A DNA stretch of 64,000 nucleotides from assembly GCA_025353585.1 (NCBI GenBank), contig JANXOM010000174.1, positions 51,016 to 115,015 of the forward strand, given 5' to 3'. The translations under genes and the position numbers were made by a program. This document shows, piece after piece, positions 1 through 8,692 of the stretch (the first letter of the stretch is position 1; each line of letters begins with the position of its first letter). The stretch is from Deltaproteobacteria bacterium (GTDB lineage Bacteria > Myxococcota_A > Polyangia > Haliangiales > Haliangiaceae). The notes under the pieces are model-generated. The model had not been told where the DNA came from. It made no database searches and was given only the letters and a program-made list of their open reading frames with translations.

Positions 1-2111
1 CGCCCGCCGCCGAGCACGAGGCCGATCGAGTAACGCGCCTGGCCCGGCATGACGTAGCAGGGCAGCTCGACCGAGCGGTCACCGATCTTCACGGTGATCA
101 TCGTGTCGTTCTCGAGGCCGTGGACCGTGGCGGTCTCCGGGCCGACGAGCGCGTAGTTGTCCCAGGTGACCTTCGTGAGGAAGTCCGGGGTCTCCTGCAG
201 CCACGGGTTATTGGCGAAGCGGCCGTCGTACGTGTTGCTCGAGAAGTGGAAGACCACCTCGAGATCGCCGTTCGCGCGCTTCGTGCCGCCGGCCTGGCTC
301 TTCGAGAGCGGGGCGGCGGGCAGCTCGGCGACGCGGCCGACCGTGGCCGGCGTCTGGGTGGTCGCGGCGATGAAGCCGTCGTGGATGTTCTTCCGCCAGC
401 CCGCGCCGAAGCCGAGGGCCTCGTGCGTGCCGCGGACGAGGGCCTCGCCGCCGAGCTCGTCGCCGATCAGCGCCGAGAGCAGCTCCGCCGACGACAGACC
501 GCCGTAGAGCGGCGCGATCAGCGGCTGCGCGATGGTGACGGTGCCGTCCCAGGTGCGAACGTCGCCCCACGCCTCGAGGAAGTGCGCCTTGGGGACGTGC
601 CAGCTGGACTTGAGCGACGTCTCGTCCTCGTACTCCGACAGGTGGAGGCTCGGGATGCCGGCCATGGCCGTGCCGAAGTCGAGATCGACGGGGGCGTCGT
701 AGACCGGGTTGCCGCCGAGGATGACGAGGGCCGAGACCTTGCGGGCCTTGAGATCGGCCGCGAGCGCGGCGATCGACTCGAGGTGCGACGGGCGGTCCGG
801 ATCGGTGACGTCGTAGTAATCGATCGGCGCCTTGATCTCTTCGTTGATGCGCGCGACGAGGGCGTGCACGATCGGCGGCTGGCGGCGACCGGCGATCACG
901 ACCGCGCGGCCGGTGTTTGCCTGGAGCTCGGCCGTGAGGACGCGCAGCCACTGGGCCACGCGCGCCTCTGCGAGGAGCTCCGAGGTCGGCTTGGCGCGAC
1001 CGTCGACGCCGTGGCCGACGCCGGGGACCATCGCGTCGAGCGCGAGGACGAGGGGGAGGCACAGGTCCGAGCGCACGCCGAGGCGGTGATCCGCCATGGC
1101 GCCCGTGTTCGTCATCGTGCTCTCGGCGGCCCACAGCCGATTGATCTTGCCGATGCCGAGCGTGCCGTCGGGGCGACGGCTCCGCGCGAAGTCGCGGCTG
1201 TAGCGCAGCGCGGCCGGGTGCTCGACGAAGATATCGCAATCGATGGTGACGATCGTCTCGCACTCGGCGAGACGGGCGAGCGGGCGCATCGGCTTGCCGA
1301 ACGCGAGCTTGGTGCCCGCGCGCTCGTTGTCCCACGAGAGCGGCTCGTACTCGTGCCACTGCACGGCGGGGAACTTTTGCGCGAGCTTGAGGCGGAGCGC
1401 CTGCACGGTCGGCGACGACGTCGCCTCGGACAGGATCCGACCGCCCTTCGCCAGCGCCGCGCGGAGCTCGCCGAGCCCCGCCTTGAACGACTCCATCGAC
1501 GCGCCCTTGCCGCCGGCGGTCGGCGACTGGGAGCGATCGACGTCGTAGATGTGGAGGATGCTCGCCTGGGCGAACGTCGACGCGCCGCCGTGGCGCTTCG
1601 TGCCCGGGACGACCGCGCCGCCCGCGAACGGGTGCTCCGGGTTGCCGTCGAGCTTGATCGGGCGGCCCTCGTACGAGGTCGCGATCAGCGCGTGGCCCAC
1701 GCCACCGAGCTCCCACGCCGTCGAGTACTCCATCGTCTGGCCCGGGACCTCGTCCTCGGGGCGGCGCGAGAGAGGAACGATCTCCTCCTTCTCGTAGCGC
1801 TGGCAGCCCGCGGCGATCGCGCCCATGCCGGCGAGCCCGGCGGCGGAGCCCATCAGGTGGAAGAAGTTGCGGCGCGACATCGGATCGGCCGGCGCCTTGC
1901 TCGGGTCCGTGCCCTCCGGCATCTCCTTGTCCGAGGGGTGCAGCTGCCACTCGGCCTGGCCGGCGAGCTCGCGCATCGAGCGCCAGTAGCCGTGCTCCGG
2001 CGTCGGCGGGAGCGGCGCGTCATGGTCGTGGTCGTGCCCGTGGTCATGCCCATGCGCGTGGTCGTGCGCGTGGTCGGCGGGGGCGAGCGAGTCAGGTTCT
2101 TTTGCGGACAT
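1..2111 (-). CDS. actB: Alternative complex III subunit ActB (Tat-signal molybdopterin oxidoreductase-like), 3' end off the window
   Basis: ActB is the large periplasmic subunit of alternative complex III, a quinol oxidase that replaces cytochrome bc1. About 703 residues are visible; the C-terminal part, where the Fe-S ferredoxin-like domain would lie, is beyond the edge. The family N-terminal block (YWRSMRELA) precedes a twin-arginine signal (SRRNFFHLMG, Arg80-Arg81) and a molybdopterin-oxidoreductase-like domain. The start at 2111 has a good ribosome binding site (AAGGAG). It lies 12 bp after actA, as in act operons. Odd: residues 13-29 ahead of the Tat motif are a His/Asp repeat with eight histidines. 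Family assignment is firm from the Tat block and from its neighbour. Confidence 0.9.
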   Translation of the reverse strand, partial: MSAKEPDSLAPADHAHDHAHGHDHGHDHDHDAPLPPTPEHGYWRSMRELAGQAEWQLHPSDKEMPEGTDPSKAPADPMSRRNFFHLMGSAAGLAGMGAIAAGCQRYEKEEIVPLSRRPEDEVPGQTMEYSTAWELGGVGHALIATSYEGRPIKLDGNPEHPFAGGAVVPGTKRHGGASTFAQASILHIYDVDRSQSPTAGGKGASMESFKAGLGELRAALAKGGRILSEATSSPTVQALRLKLAQKFPAVQWHEYEPLSWDNERAGTKLAFGKPMRPLARLAECETIVTIDCDIFVEHPAALRYSRDFARSRRPDGTLGIGKINRLWAAESTMTNTGAMADHRLGVRSDLCLPLVLALDAMVPGVGHGVDGRAKPTSELLAEARVAQWLRVLTAELQANTGRAVVIAGRRQPPIVHALVARINEEIKAPIDYYDVTDPDRPSHLESIAALAADLKARKVSALVILGGNPVYDAPVDLDFGTAMAGIPSLHLSEYEDETSLKSSWHVPKAHFLEAWGDVRTWDGTVTIAQPLIAPLYGGLSSAELLSALIGDELGGEALVRGTHEALGFGAGWRKNIHDGFIAATTQTPATVGRVAELPAAPLSKSQAGGTKRANGDLEVVFHFSSNTYDGRFANNPWLQETPDFLTKVTWDNYALVGPETATVHGLENDTMITVKIGDRSVELPCYVMPGQARYSIGLVLGGG

Positions 2112-2123
2112 GTGCTCGGCTCC

Positions 2124-2768
2124 TTAGCGGTGGCAGGTCGAGCAGTTGACGGGCGGGTGGATCGCGTTGCGCTGCAAGATTGCTTCGCCTTCGCCGGGCT
2201 GGGGCTCGTAGCCCATCTTCGTGACGTTCTCCGGCTCGCGGAGGTTCGGCGCCGGGTTCAAGTGGCAGTTGATGCACCACTCCATCGTCAGCGGCTTGGC
2301 CTGGTAGACCTTGGCCATCTGGTCGATGCGGCCGTGGCACGACTCGCAGCCGATGGCGGCGTTCACGTGGGCCTGGTGGTTGAAGTAGACGTAGTCCGGG
2401 AGGTCGTGGACGCGCACCCAGTGGAGCGAGTCGTTCTGCTCGGCGAACGCCTGACGGACGGGAAGCAGGACCTCGGAGTCCTTCTTCACGACCGAGTGGC
2501 AGTTCATGCACGTCGCCGGCGGCGGGATGGCGGCCTTCGCCGTCCGCTCGACCGTCGAGTGGCAATACCGGCAGTCCATCCCGAGCTCACCCGCGTGCAG
2601 CGCGTGGCTGTACGGGACTGGCTGGTCCGGCTGGTATCCGATGCGAATCGCCTCGGGGGTGACGCCGTACGCGATCAGCGCGACGAGGTAAATCGGGCCG
2701 CCGACCGCCAGAAGTGTGATCCACTTCTTTAGGGTCTCGGTCCATTCCGGGAAGATGAATCTCTGCAT
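2124..2768 (-). CDS. actA: Alternative complex III pentaheme cytochrome c subunit ActA
   Basis: 214-residue membrane-anchored multiheme cytochrome. An N-terminal membrane segment (about residues 14-34, WITLLAVGGPIYLVALIAYG) is followed by five CxxCH haem c sites: CRYCH, CMNCH, CESCH, CINCH and CSTCH, the last ending the protein. Five haems plus one N-terminal helix match ActA, which passes electrons from complex III to periplasmic carriers or directly to an oxidase. The frame stays open upstream, but the start at 2768 (MQRFIFPEW) is chosen because it gives the family N-terminus and follows a weak Shine-Dalgarno (AGGAAC). First gene of the act operon in this window. Confidence 0.93.
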   Translation of the reverse strand: MQRFIFPEWTETLKKWITLLAVGGPIYLVALIAYGVTPEAIRIGYQPDQPVPYSHALHAGELGMDCRYCHSTVERTAKAAIPPPATCMNCHSVVKKDSEVLLPVRQAFAEQNDSLHWVRVHDLPDYVYFNHQAHVNAAIGCESCHGRIDQMAKVYQAKPLTMEWCINCHLNPAPNLREPENVTKMGYEPQPGEGEAILQRNAIHPPVNCSTCHR

Positions 2769-3027
2769 GGAGGTTCCTGTCGCGACGGCGACCGCGGTCT
2801 CGCCGTTTCTCGCTGCATCTTGCACCACATGCGTCGCGTCGCCCGCAAGCAACCCGCGCCGAATCTTGCGGCGTGTGGTCGCAGCGTGGCCCGATGTCGC
2901 GATCGGCGCGACAATCCGCCGCATGAAGGAAGTTGCGCTCGCAGATCGACGACCAAAACGCCCGCGGGCGCAGGCCCGGGCGGCGCTTTCCGCGGCGCTC
3001 GCGTGAACGCCGAGTCAGGCTCTGGCG

Positions 3028-3726
3028 ATGCGCGTCGCCGTGGTGCTGGTGATCCTGGGGGCAGCTCGCGTGGCGCAGGCGGCCCCCCCGAAGCTCGTGG
3101 TGCCGTGCAGGCAGTGCACGCTGGACCTGCCCGCCAAGACCGAGGGGCCCGTTCCGCTGGTCGTCCTCCTCCACGGTGATCGCCAGGCCGCCTCCACCCT
3201 CGAAAGCTGGTGGAAGAAAGCCGTCCTCGCCCGCGGCTGGGCCCTCCTGTCCTTGCAGTGCCCGCGCGACCAGAAGTGCGTGGACAGCTACTGGCAATGG
3301 GACGGCGAGCCGCAGTGGGTGTTCGACCAGGTCGCGGCGGTCGGCAAGCAGGTCGCGCTCGATCCCGCGCGCACGTACCTGGTCGGCTGGTCCGGCGGCG
3401 CGTCCTGGATCGGGGATCGCGCGCAGGCATGGGAGCCCGTGTTCGCGGCCGTCGTCATCCACGGCGGCGGGATCGCGCCCCGCGACGAGGGCTGTCCCCG
3501 GCGCGCCCTGCCGGCGTACTTTCTCGTGGGCGACAAGAACCCGCTGCACGCGCACGCGCGCGAGCTGCGCGCGTACTTCGATGCGTGCAAGGCCGACGTG
3601 ACGTGGGACCTCGTGAAGGGCGGCGCGCACGATGGCGAGGAAGACGCGCTCACGCACCAGCCGAAGAAGGCGGCCGCGATCCTCGACTGGCTCGCCGACC
3701 ACGCCCGCGCTGCTCCAGCGCCTTGA
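3028..3726 (+). CDS. Secreted alpha/beta hydrolase (PHB depolymerase/carboxylesterase-like)
   Basis: 232-residue predicted exported serine hydrolase. A signal peptide (about residues 1-18, ending AAQA) is followed by VVLLHGD (oxyanion-loop region), the nucleophile elbow GWSGG, a late acid region VGDKNP and a C-terminal histidine in GGAHDGE, giving the order Ser-Asp-His of the alpha/beta fold. Extra cysteines near the N terminus (CRQC) and mid-chain fit a periplasmic or secreted protein. The substrate cannot be told; short-chain esters or polyhydroxyalkanoate-type polymers are typical for relatives. Transcribed divergently from actA with no clear functional link. Confidence 0.75.
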   Translation: MRVAVVLVILGAARVAQAAPPKLVVPCRQCTLDLPAKTEGPVPLVVLLHGDRQAASTLESWWKKAVLARGWALLSLQCPRDQKCVDSYWQWDGEPQWVFDQVAAVGKQVALDPARTYLVGWSGGASWIGDRAQAWEPVFAAVVIHGGGIAPRDEGCPRRALPAYFLVGDKNPLHAHARELRAYFDACKADVTWDLVKGGAHDGEEDALTHQPKKAAAILDWLADHARAAPAP

Positions 3727-3771
3727 GATCGGCCCGCCAACCTGGCCCGCCTCGTGCTTTGATGGGCAGCC

Positions 3772-4641
<870 letters not shown>

Positions 4642-4701
4642 TCGGGCCGCGGCGCGGCGGCATGGCGGCTCGTCGTCAGCGCGTGCCAGAGGCTTCGGGC
4701 T

Positions 4702-5676
4702 TCAGGGGACCAGCACGAGCTTGCCCTTGACCTCGCGCCGCTCGAGGCGACCGAGGGCCTCCGCCGCGCGCGCGAACGGCAAGACCGCGTCGATCGCGGG
4801 GACGAGCTTGCCGGCCGCGACGTGCGCGAAGATCGCCTCGCAGTGCGCGCGGTTGCGCGCCGGCTCGCGCATGGCGAACGAGCCCCAGAACACGCCGACG
4901 ATCTGGCAGCCCTTGAGGAGCGTGAGGTTCAGCGGGATCTTCGGGATATCGCCGCTCGCGAACCCGATGACGAGGTAGCGCCCGTTCCAGCCGATCGCCC
5001 GCAGCGCCGGCTCGGCCATCGCGCCGCCCACCGGATCGTAGACGACGTCGACGCCCTTGCCGCCGGTCAGCGCCTTCACGCGCTCCTTGAGGTCCTCGGT
5101 CGTGTAGTCGATCGTCTCCGACGCGCCGTGCGCGCGACAGAACGCGAGCTTCTCGGGGCTCGACGCGGCCGCGATCACCTTCGCGCCGAGGAGCGCGCCG
5201 AGCTCGACGGCCGCGATGCCGACGCCGCCGGCCGCGCCGAGCACGAGCAGCGTTTCGCCCGGCTGGATCGCGGCGCGGTCGACGAGCGCGTAGTACGTGG
5301 TCGCGTACGTGAGCAGCGTGGCCGCGCCCGTCTCGAACGAGACATGGTCCGGCAGCCGGACAACGGACAGCGCCGGCACCGCGACCCGCTCGGCGTAGCC
5401 GCCGTACAGCATCGTGGCCGCGACGCGCTCGCCCACGGCGATCCCGGTAACCCCCGGACCGACCTCGCGCACCGTGCCCGCGACCTCGCCGCCCGGCGAG
5501 AACGGCGTGGCGGGCTTGAACTGGTACGCGCCGCGCGTGATGAGCGTGTCGGGGAAGTTCACGCCCGCGGCGGCGACGTCGATGATGACGTGGCCGGCCG
5601 AAACCTTCGGGTCATCGACCTCGTCGACCTGGAGCGAGGCGGGACCGGTGAGCTCGTGGATCCGAACGGCGCGCAT
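4702..5676 (-). CDS. NADPH:quinone oxidoreductase-like zinc-independent MDR enzyme
   Basis: 324-residue medium-chain dehydrogenase/reductase of the quinone oxidoreductase type. A GroES-like N-terminal domain (AAAGVNFPDTLITRG, PGGEVAGTV) precedes a Rossmann domain with the nucleotide motif GAAGGVGIAAVELG (about residues 145-158) and the VDVVYDPVGG block. It lacks the GHE zinc motif and a structural-zinc cysteine cluster, so zinc-free reduction of quinones or enones with NADPH is expected. The frame is open upstream, but MRAVRIHEL is the standard family start. It begins 14 bp after the pheA stop, so it is probably co-transcribed; no metabolic link is obvious. Confidence 0.88.
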   Translation of the reverse strand: MRAVRIHELTGPASLQVDEVDDPKVSAGHVIIDVAAAGVNFPDTLITRGAYQFKPATPFSPGGEVAGTVREVGPGVTGIAVGERVAATMLYGGYAERVAVPALSVVRLPDHVSFETGAATLLTYATTYYALVDRAAIQPGETLLVLGAAGGVGIAAVELGALLGAKVIAAASSPEKLAFCRAHGASETIDYTTEDLKERVKALTGGKGVDVVYDPVGGAMAEPALRAIGWNGRYLVIGFASGDIPKIPLNLTLLKGCQIVGVFWGSFAMREPARNRAHCEAIFAHVAAGKLVPAIDAVLPFARAAEALGRLERREVKGKLVLVP

Positions 5677-5690
5677 GGGATGGCCCGAGC

Positions 5691-6812
5691 TTACGGCAGC
5701 GCGGCGGCGGCGTACGTCCCGAGGACGCGCAGCTCGCGGGTCAGCGGGCGAACGTCGTCGAGCGCGGCCTGCACGGCGGCGCTGGCCGCGTGGCCGAGGA
5801 CGTCGGCGTAGAAGCGGTAGGTCCACGGCGCGCTCGCGATCGGCCGCGACTCGAGCTTCGTCAGCGACAGGCCGCGCGCCGCGAAGCGCACGAGCACGTC
5901 GCCGAGCGCGCCCGGGCGATCCTGCAGCTCGATGAGGAGCGAGGTCTTCGCGGCGGCGTCGGCCGCGACGGGCGCGGGCCGCGGCGCGATCTCGACGAAG
6001 CGGGTGGCGTTGCCCGAGGCCGTCTGCACGCCGCGCTCCACGATGGCGAGGCCGTAGCGCTGGGCCGCAGCCGCGCTCGCGATGGCCCCGAGCGTCCGGT
6101 CGCCGGACTCCGAGACGAGCTTCGCGCTGCCGGCCGTGTCGAGATCGGCGCGCGCGCGGAGGTGCGGGTGCGCCGCGAACAGCGCCTGGCACTGCGCGAG
6201 AGCCTGCGGGTGCGAGCGCACGACGCGGAGCTCGGCCAGGGCCACGCCCGGCAGCGCGAGGAGGCAGTGCTCGATCGCGGACACGACCTCGCCGGTGATG
6301 TGGAGCTGGCCGCCGCCGAGGAGGTCGTACGTCTCGTTGATCGAGCCCGCCGTGGTGTTCTCGATCGGCAGGAGCGCGAGGTCGGCCGTCCCGGCGAGGA
6401 CGGCGTCGGCCGCCGCGCGAAACGAATCGCAGCCGGTGAGCAGCGCGCCGCCCGCCCGCAGCGCGTAGCGGCCCTGCGCGGCGAGGTGGCTGTAGCTCCC
6501 CTCGACGCCCTGGTAGGTCACGCGGAGCGGCACGTCGTCGCGACTGCGCACGCGCGCCTCCTGGTGCGCGACGGACATGTCCATCACCACGCGGTAGAGG
6601 CGCTCGACCTCGTGCGGATCGAGGCCGGCGGCGGTGGCGTGGCCGCGCAGGCGGGCGAGCAGCTGCTCCTCGCGCTCGCGGTCGCGGAACGGGCTCGCCG
6701 CGGCGAGCTTGGCCTCGGCGACCTCCTCGACGAGCCTCTGGCGCTCCGCCAGGAGGGCGATGATCTGGCGATCGACCTTGTCGATCGCCTCGCGGAGCGC
6801 CACCAGGTTCAT
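5691..6812 (-). CDS. pheA: Bifunctional chorismate mutase / prephenate dehydratase (P-protein)
   Basis: 373 residues, normal length for a P-protein making phenylpyruvate from chorismate for phenylalanine synthesis. Residues about 1-90 are an AroQ chorismate mutase (LREAIDKVDRQIIALLAERQ, then the VYR-like RLYRVVMD). Residues about 97-280 are the dehydratase (YQGVEGSYSH, PIENTTAGSINETYDLL, NATRFVEI). Residues about 290-370 are an ACT domain with GALGDVL and ESRP, the phenylalanine-binding signature, so feedback inhibition is expected. Start 6812 is preferred over an in-frame upstream ATG that would overlap the divergent gene. Only 25 bp separate it from that gene's ATG. Confidence 0.95.
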   Translation of the reverse strand: MNLVALREAIDKVDRQIIALLAERQRLVEEVAEAKLAAASPFRDREREEQLLARLRGHATAAGLDPHEVERLYRVVMDMSVAHQEARVRSRDDVPLRVTYQGVEGSYSHLAAQGRYALRAGGALLTGCDSFRAAADAVLAGTADLALLPIENTTAGSINETYDLLGGGQLHITGEVVSAIEHCLLALPGVALAELRVVRSHPQALAQCQALFAAHPHLRARADLDTAGSAKLVSESGDRTLGAIASAAAAQRYGLAIVERGVQTASGNATRFVEIAPRPAPVAADAAAKTSLLIELQDRPGALGDVLVRFAARGLSLTKLESRPIASAPWTYRFYADVLGHAASAAVQAALDDVRPLTRELRVLGTYAAAALP

Positions 6813-6822
6813 GCGGCCACTG

Positions 6823-6828
6823 TAGTAC
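6823..6828. promoter_or_regulatory. Shared -10-like hexamer between pheA and the divergent lipoprotein gene
   Basis: Only 25 bp (6813-6837) lie between the two divergent start codons. TAGTAC at 6823-6828 reads as a TAnnnT-like -10 on the plus strand, 9 nt before the ATG at 6838; its complement GTACTA lies 10 nt before the pheA ATG at 6812. Either transcript would be leaderless or nearly so. No Shine-Dalgarno is visible for either gene. Inference from position only. Confidence 0.45.
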
Positions 6829-6837
6829 GGTCGCCCC

Positions 6838-7812
6838 ATGTTGATGAAGGCAGCGCTCGGCGTGCTCGGTCTGGTGGCGGCGTGCGGCAAGGGCGGTGAC
6901 GCCGGGCCCGCCGCGGGCTCGGCCGCGCCGCACGCCGACTCGGTGGCCGGGGCGCCGATCCACCTGCCCACGATGACGGCGCCCACGGGCCCCACGGGCA
7001 CGCCGCATCCGCAGACGAAGCTGGCCGTGACGCTCGACGGCAAGCCGGTCGCCATGGCGACCGCGCTCGCGTGGCGCAGCTGGAGCGGCGGCTTCACGCT
7101 GACGGCGTCGTCGGTGCCGGTCGGCTGCGCGGACGTGACGGGTGACATGCGGTCGATCGGCGACAGCGAGGTGACGTTCGACGTGCAAGGTGGACGGACG
7201 CTCCTGCCCGACGGCAAGGAGGCGGTGCAGGTGCGCTCGACTTACTTCGGCGGCAGCACGCACCAGGAGACGATGCCGGCGACGGGGAGCGGCGATGGCG
7301 CGGCGGACCAGCCGACGACCCTCGACGTCGACTTCGCGGCCGAGGACACGAAGGGCCGCAAGCTCACGGTGAAGGGCACGCTCGACGCGCTGGGCTGCCC
7401 CGCGCCCACGCACGGGACGCCGCCCGCGCTGCCGCCGGAGATGCCGGCGACGCTGACGATCGCGGGCGTCAAGCTGCCGATCCGCGGCGCGTTCCTCAGC
7501 AAGATCGGCGACTGGCCGGAGCTCAAGCTCACGACGGGCCGCGAGGGCTGCAAGCAGGTGCCCTACGCCACGCCGGGCGACTTCGAGATCACGCTGACGT
7601 GGTTCAAGCCGGCGCCGACCGTCAGCCAGATCCAGCTCGGGGGCGTGCGGCTCGGCCAGGTCACGGCCGACCAGACGTTCGACAAGGCCAAGCTCGTCGT
7701 CACGCCGGGCCCGCCCGCGGCCGGTGAGGTGACGCTCGCGGGCGACCTGAAGGTCGCCGGCTACGCGGTGAAGCTCGACGGTAAGGTCACGGCGGTCGAG
7801 TGCCCGAAATAG
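6838..7812 (+). CDS. Lipoprotein with two repeated beta-rich halves, unknown function
   Basis: 324 residues. The N-terminus has a hydrophobic segment ending LVAAC, a lipobox, followed by a Gly/Ala/Pro linker, so it is predicted to be a surface or periplasmic lipoprotein. The body has two similar halves: each opens with a short strand pair (LAVTLDGKPV; LTIAGVKLPI), continues with a Trp-Ser-Gly or Asp-Trp-Pro strand and a Gly-Cys, and closes with a TLDALGCP or TLAGDLKVAGY strand set ending at a Cys. This looks like an internal duplication of a beta-sandwich. I do not recognise the family. Transcribed divergently from pheA. Confidence 0.75.
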   Translation: MLMKAALGVLGLVAACGKGGDAGPAAGSAAPHADSVAGAPIHLPTMTAPTGPTGTPHPQTKLAVTLDGKPVAMATALAWRSWSGGFTLTASSVPVGCADVTGDMRSIGDSEVTFDVQGGRTLLPDGKEAVQVRSTYFGGSTHQETMPATGSGDGAADQPTTLDVDFAAEDTKGRKLTVKGTLDALGCPAPTHGTPPALPPEMPATLTIAGVKLPIRGAFLSKIGDWPELKLTTGREGCKQVPYATPGDFEITLTWFKPAPTVSQIQLGGVRLGQVTADQTFDKAKLVVTPGPPAAGEVTLAGDLKVAGYAVKLDGKVTAVECPK

Positions 7813-7835
7813 CCGCCGTGCGCTAACCTACCCGC

Positions 7836-8135
7836 GTGCCCGCCGACGAGCCCAAGCCCGACGTCCTGCCCGCGATGCCTCCGCGCGGCGAGGTGCAGCG
7901 GTCGGACGAGCCGCCGGTCGTGGCGCGGATGGTGATCGAGATCCGCAGCGACGGCTCGCGCACGATCGCGCGCGGGGCGCTCGAGGACGTGTCCACGGGC
8001 CAGCGCGCCGCCATCGAGGCGCAGGGCACGTCGCCGTTGCAGCTCGCGTTCGCGCTCGCCAGGTCGCTGGGCACGCTGCCGCGGCTGACCGCGAAGAGCG
8101 CGCTCCGCGGCTTGCTCGGCGGACGCAAGAAGTGA
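7836..8135 (+). CDS. Small conserved-looking hypothetical protein
   Basis: 99 residues starting with GTG. A proline/acidic N-terminal tail (about residues 1-25) precedes a compact segment with beta strand VVARMVIEIRSDGSRTIARGALEDVS and helix LQLAFALARSLGTLP, ending in a basic tail GGRKK. No known family recognised. Its TGA overlaps the GTG of the next gene (GTGA), suggesting translational coupling to the thioesterase. TAACCT (7824-7829) sits exactly 6 nt before the GTG, a leaderless-type promoter arrangement. Confidence 0.7.
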   Translation: MPADEPKPDVLPAMPPRGEVQRSDEPPVVARMVIEIRSDGSRTIARGALEDVSTGQRAAIEAQGTSPLQLAFALARSLGTLPRLTAKSALRGLLGGRKK

Positions 8136-8611
8136 CGCATGAAGCGACCGCCGGCGCGGTCTCGCAAGTCGAGCTCGACGCGTTCTGCACGCGCTGGAAC
8201 GCCGGGCAGATGCTCGGACACTTCGGCCTCGCGGTCCGGTTCGTGGCCGGCGAGAAGGTCATCGTCTCGATTCCGCACGTGCGCCCCGAGCACCGCGGCG
8301 GCAAGGGCACCGACGCGGTCAACGGCGGCGTCATCGCGGCGATGTTCGACTTCGCGCTTGGCGCGTGCGCGATCATCACGCCGCCGCTGCGCCGCAACGC
8401 GACGGTCCAGATCTCGATCATGTTCGAACGCGCCGTCCGCGGCGACACCGCCCGCTGCGAGGCGGTCGTCGAGCGCGCCGCTCACAGGTTGCTCTTCACG
8501 TCCGCGACCGTCTTCGACGCGGCGGGCAACGCGTGCTCGCGCGCGACCGGTGTCGTGCACCTCGGCGAGCCCATCAGCTTCGCCGACTGGTCCGCCTCCC
8601 TCGCCCCCTGA
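8132..8611 (+). CDS. PaaI-family hotdog thioesterase
   Basis: 159 residues. The hotdog-fold signature NGGVIAAMFDFALG (about residues 69-82, with Asp as the usual catalytic acidic residue of PaaI-type enzymes) is followed by strands RRNATVQISIMFERAVRGDTARCEAVV and TSATVFDAAGNACSRATGVVHL. It should hydrolyse acyl-CoA thioesters; the acyl group is unknown. It starts with a GTG overlapping the stop of the 99-residue gene, so the two are translationally coupled. Confidence 0.85.
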   Translation: MTHEATAGAVSQVELDAFCTRWNAGQMLGHFGLAVRFVAGEKVIVSIPHVRPEHRGGKGTDAVNGGVIAAMFDFALGACAIITPPLRRNATVQISIMFERAVRGDTARCEAVVERAAHRLLFTSATVFDAAGNACSRATGVVHLGEPISFADWSASLAP

Positions 8612-8634
8612 CGACGCGGACTTCCTCGAATAAA

Positions 8635-8692
8635 GGGGCCAGGCCCCGTTGTTTCGGGCCGGCCGCCGGACAGGTCCGGCCGCCGGACAGGT
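8635..8692. terminator. Bidirectional terminator-like palindrome plus tandem 17-bp repeats
   Basis: Lies between convergent genes. GGGGCCAGGCCCC at 8635-8647 is preceded by TAAA and followed by GTTGTTT, so it can form a small GC hairpin readable from either strand. Directly after it, ccggccgccggacaggt occurs twice in perfect tandem (8659-8675 and 8676-8692), the second copy reaching into the tpx stop codon. The same architecture recurs in reverse orientation at 32119-32160. It could be a terminator, a REP-type dispersed repeat, or both. Confidence 0.55.

Noticed and set aside
120..2732. Very long plus-strand open frame opposite actB and actA
   Set aside because: Arg/Val/Asp-rich translation without motifs; the minus strand here encodes clear ActA (five CxxCH) and ActB (Tat motif). 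It is a high-GC shadow frame.
4702..7413. Single 900-residue fusion of the quinone reductase with upstream frame
   Set aside because: The upstream part is antisense to pheA in another frame and the lipoprotein gene; the family N-terminus MRAVRIHEL at 5676 is the real start.
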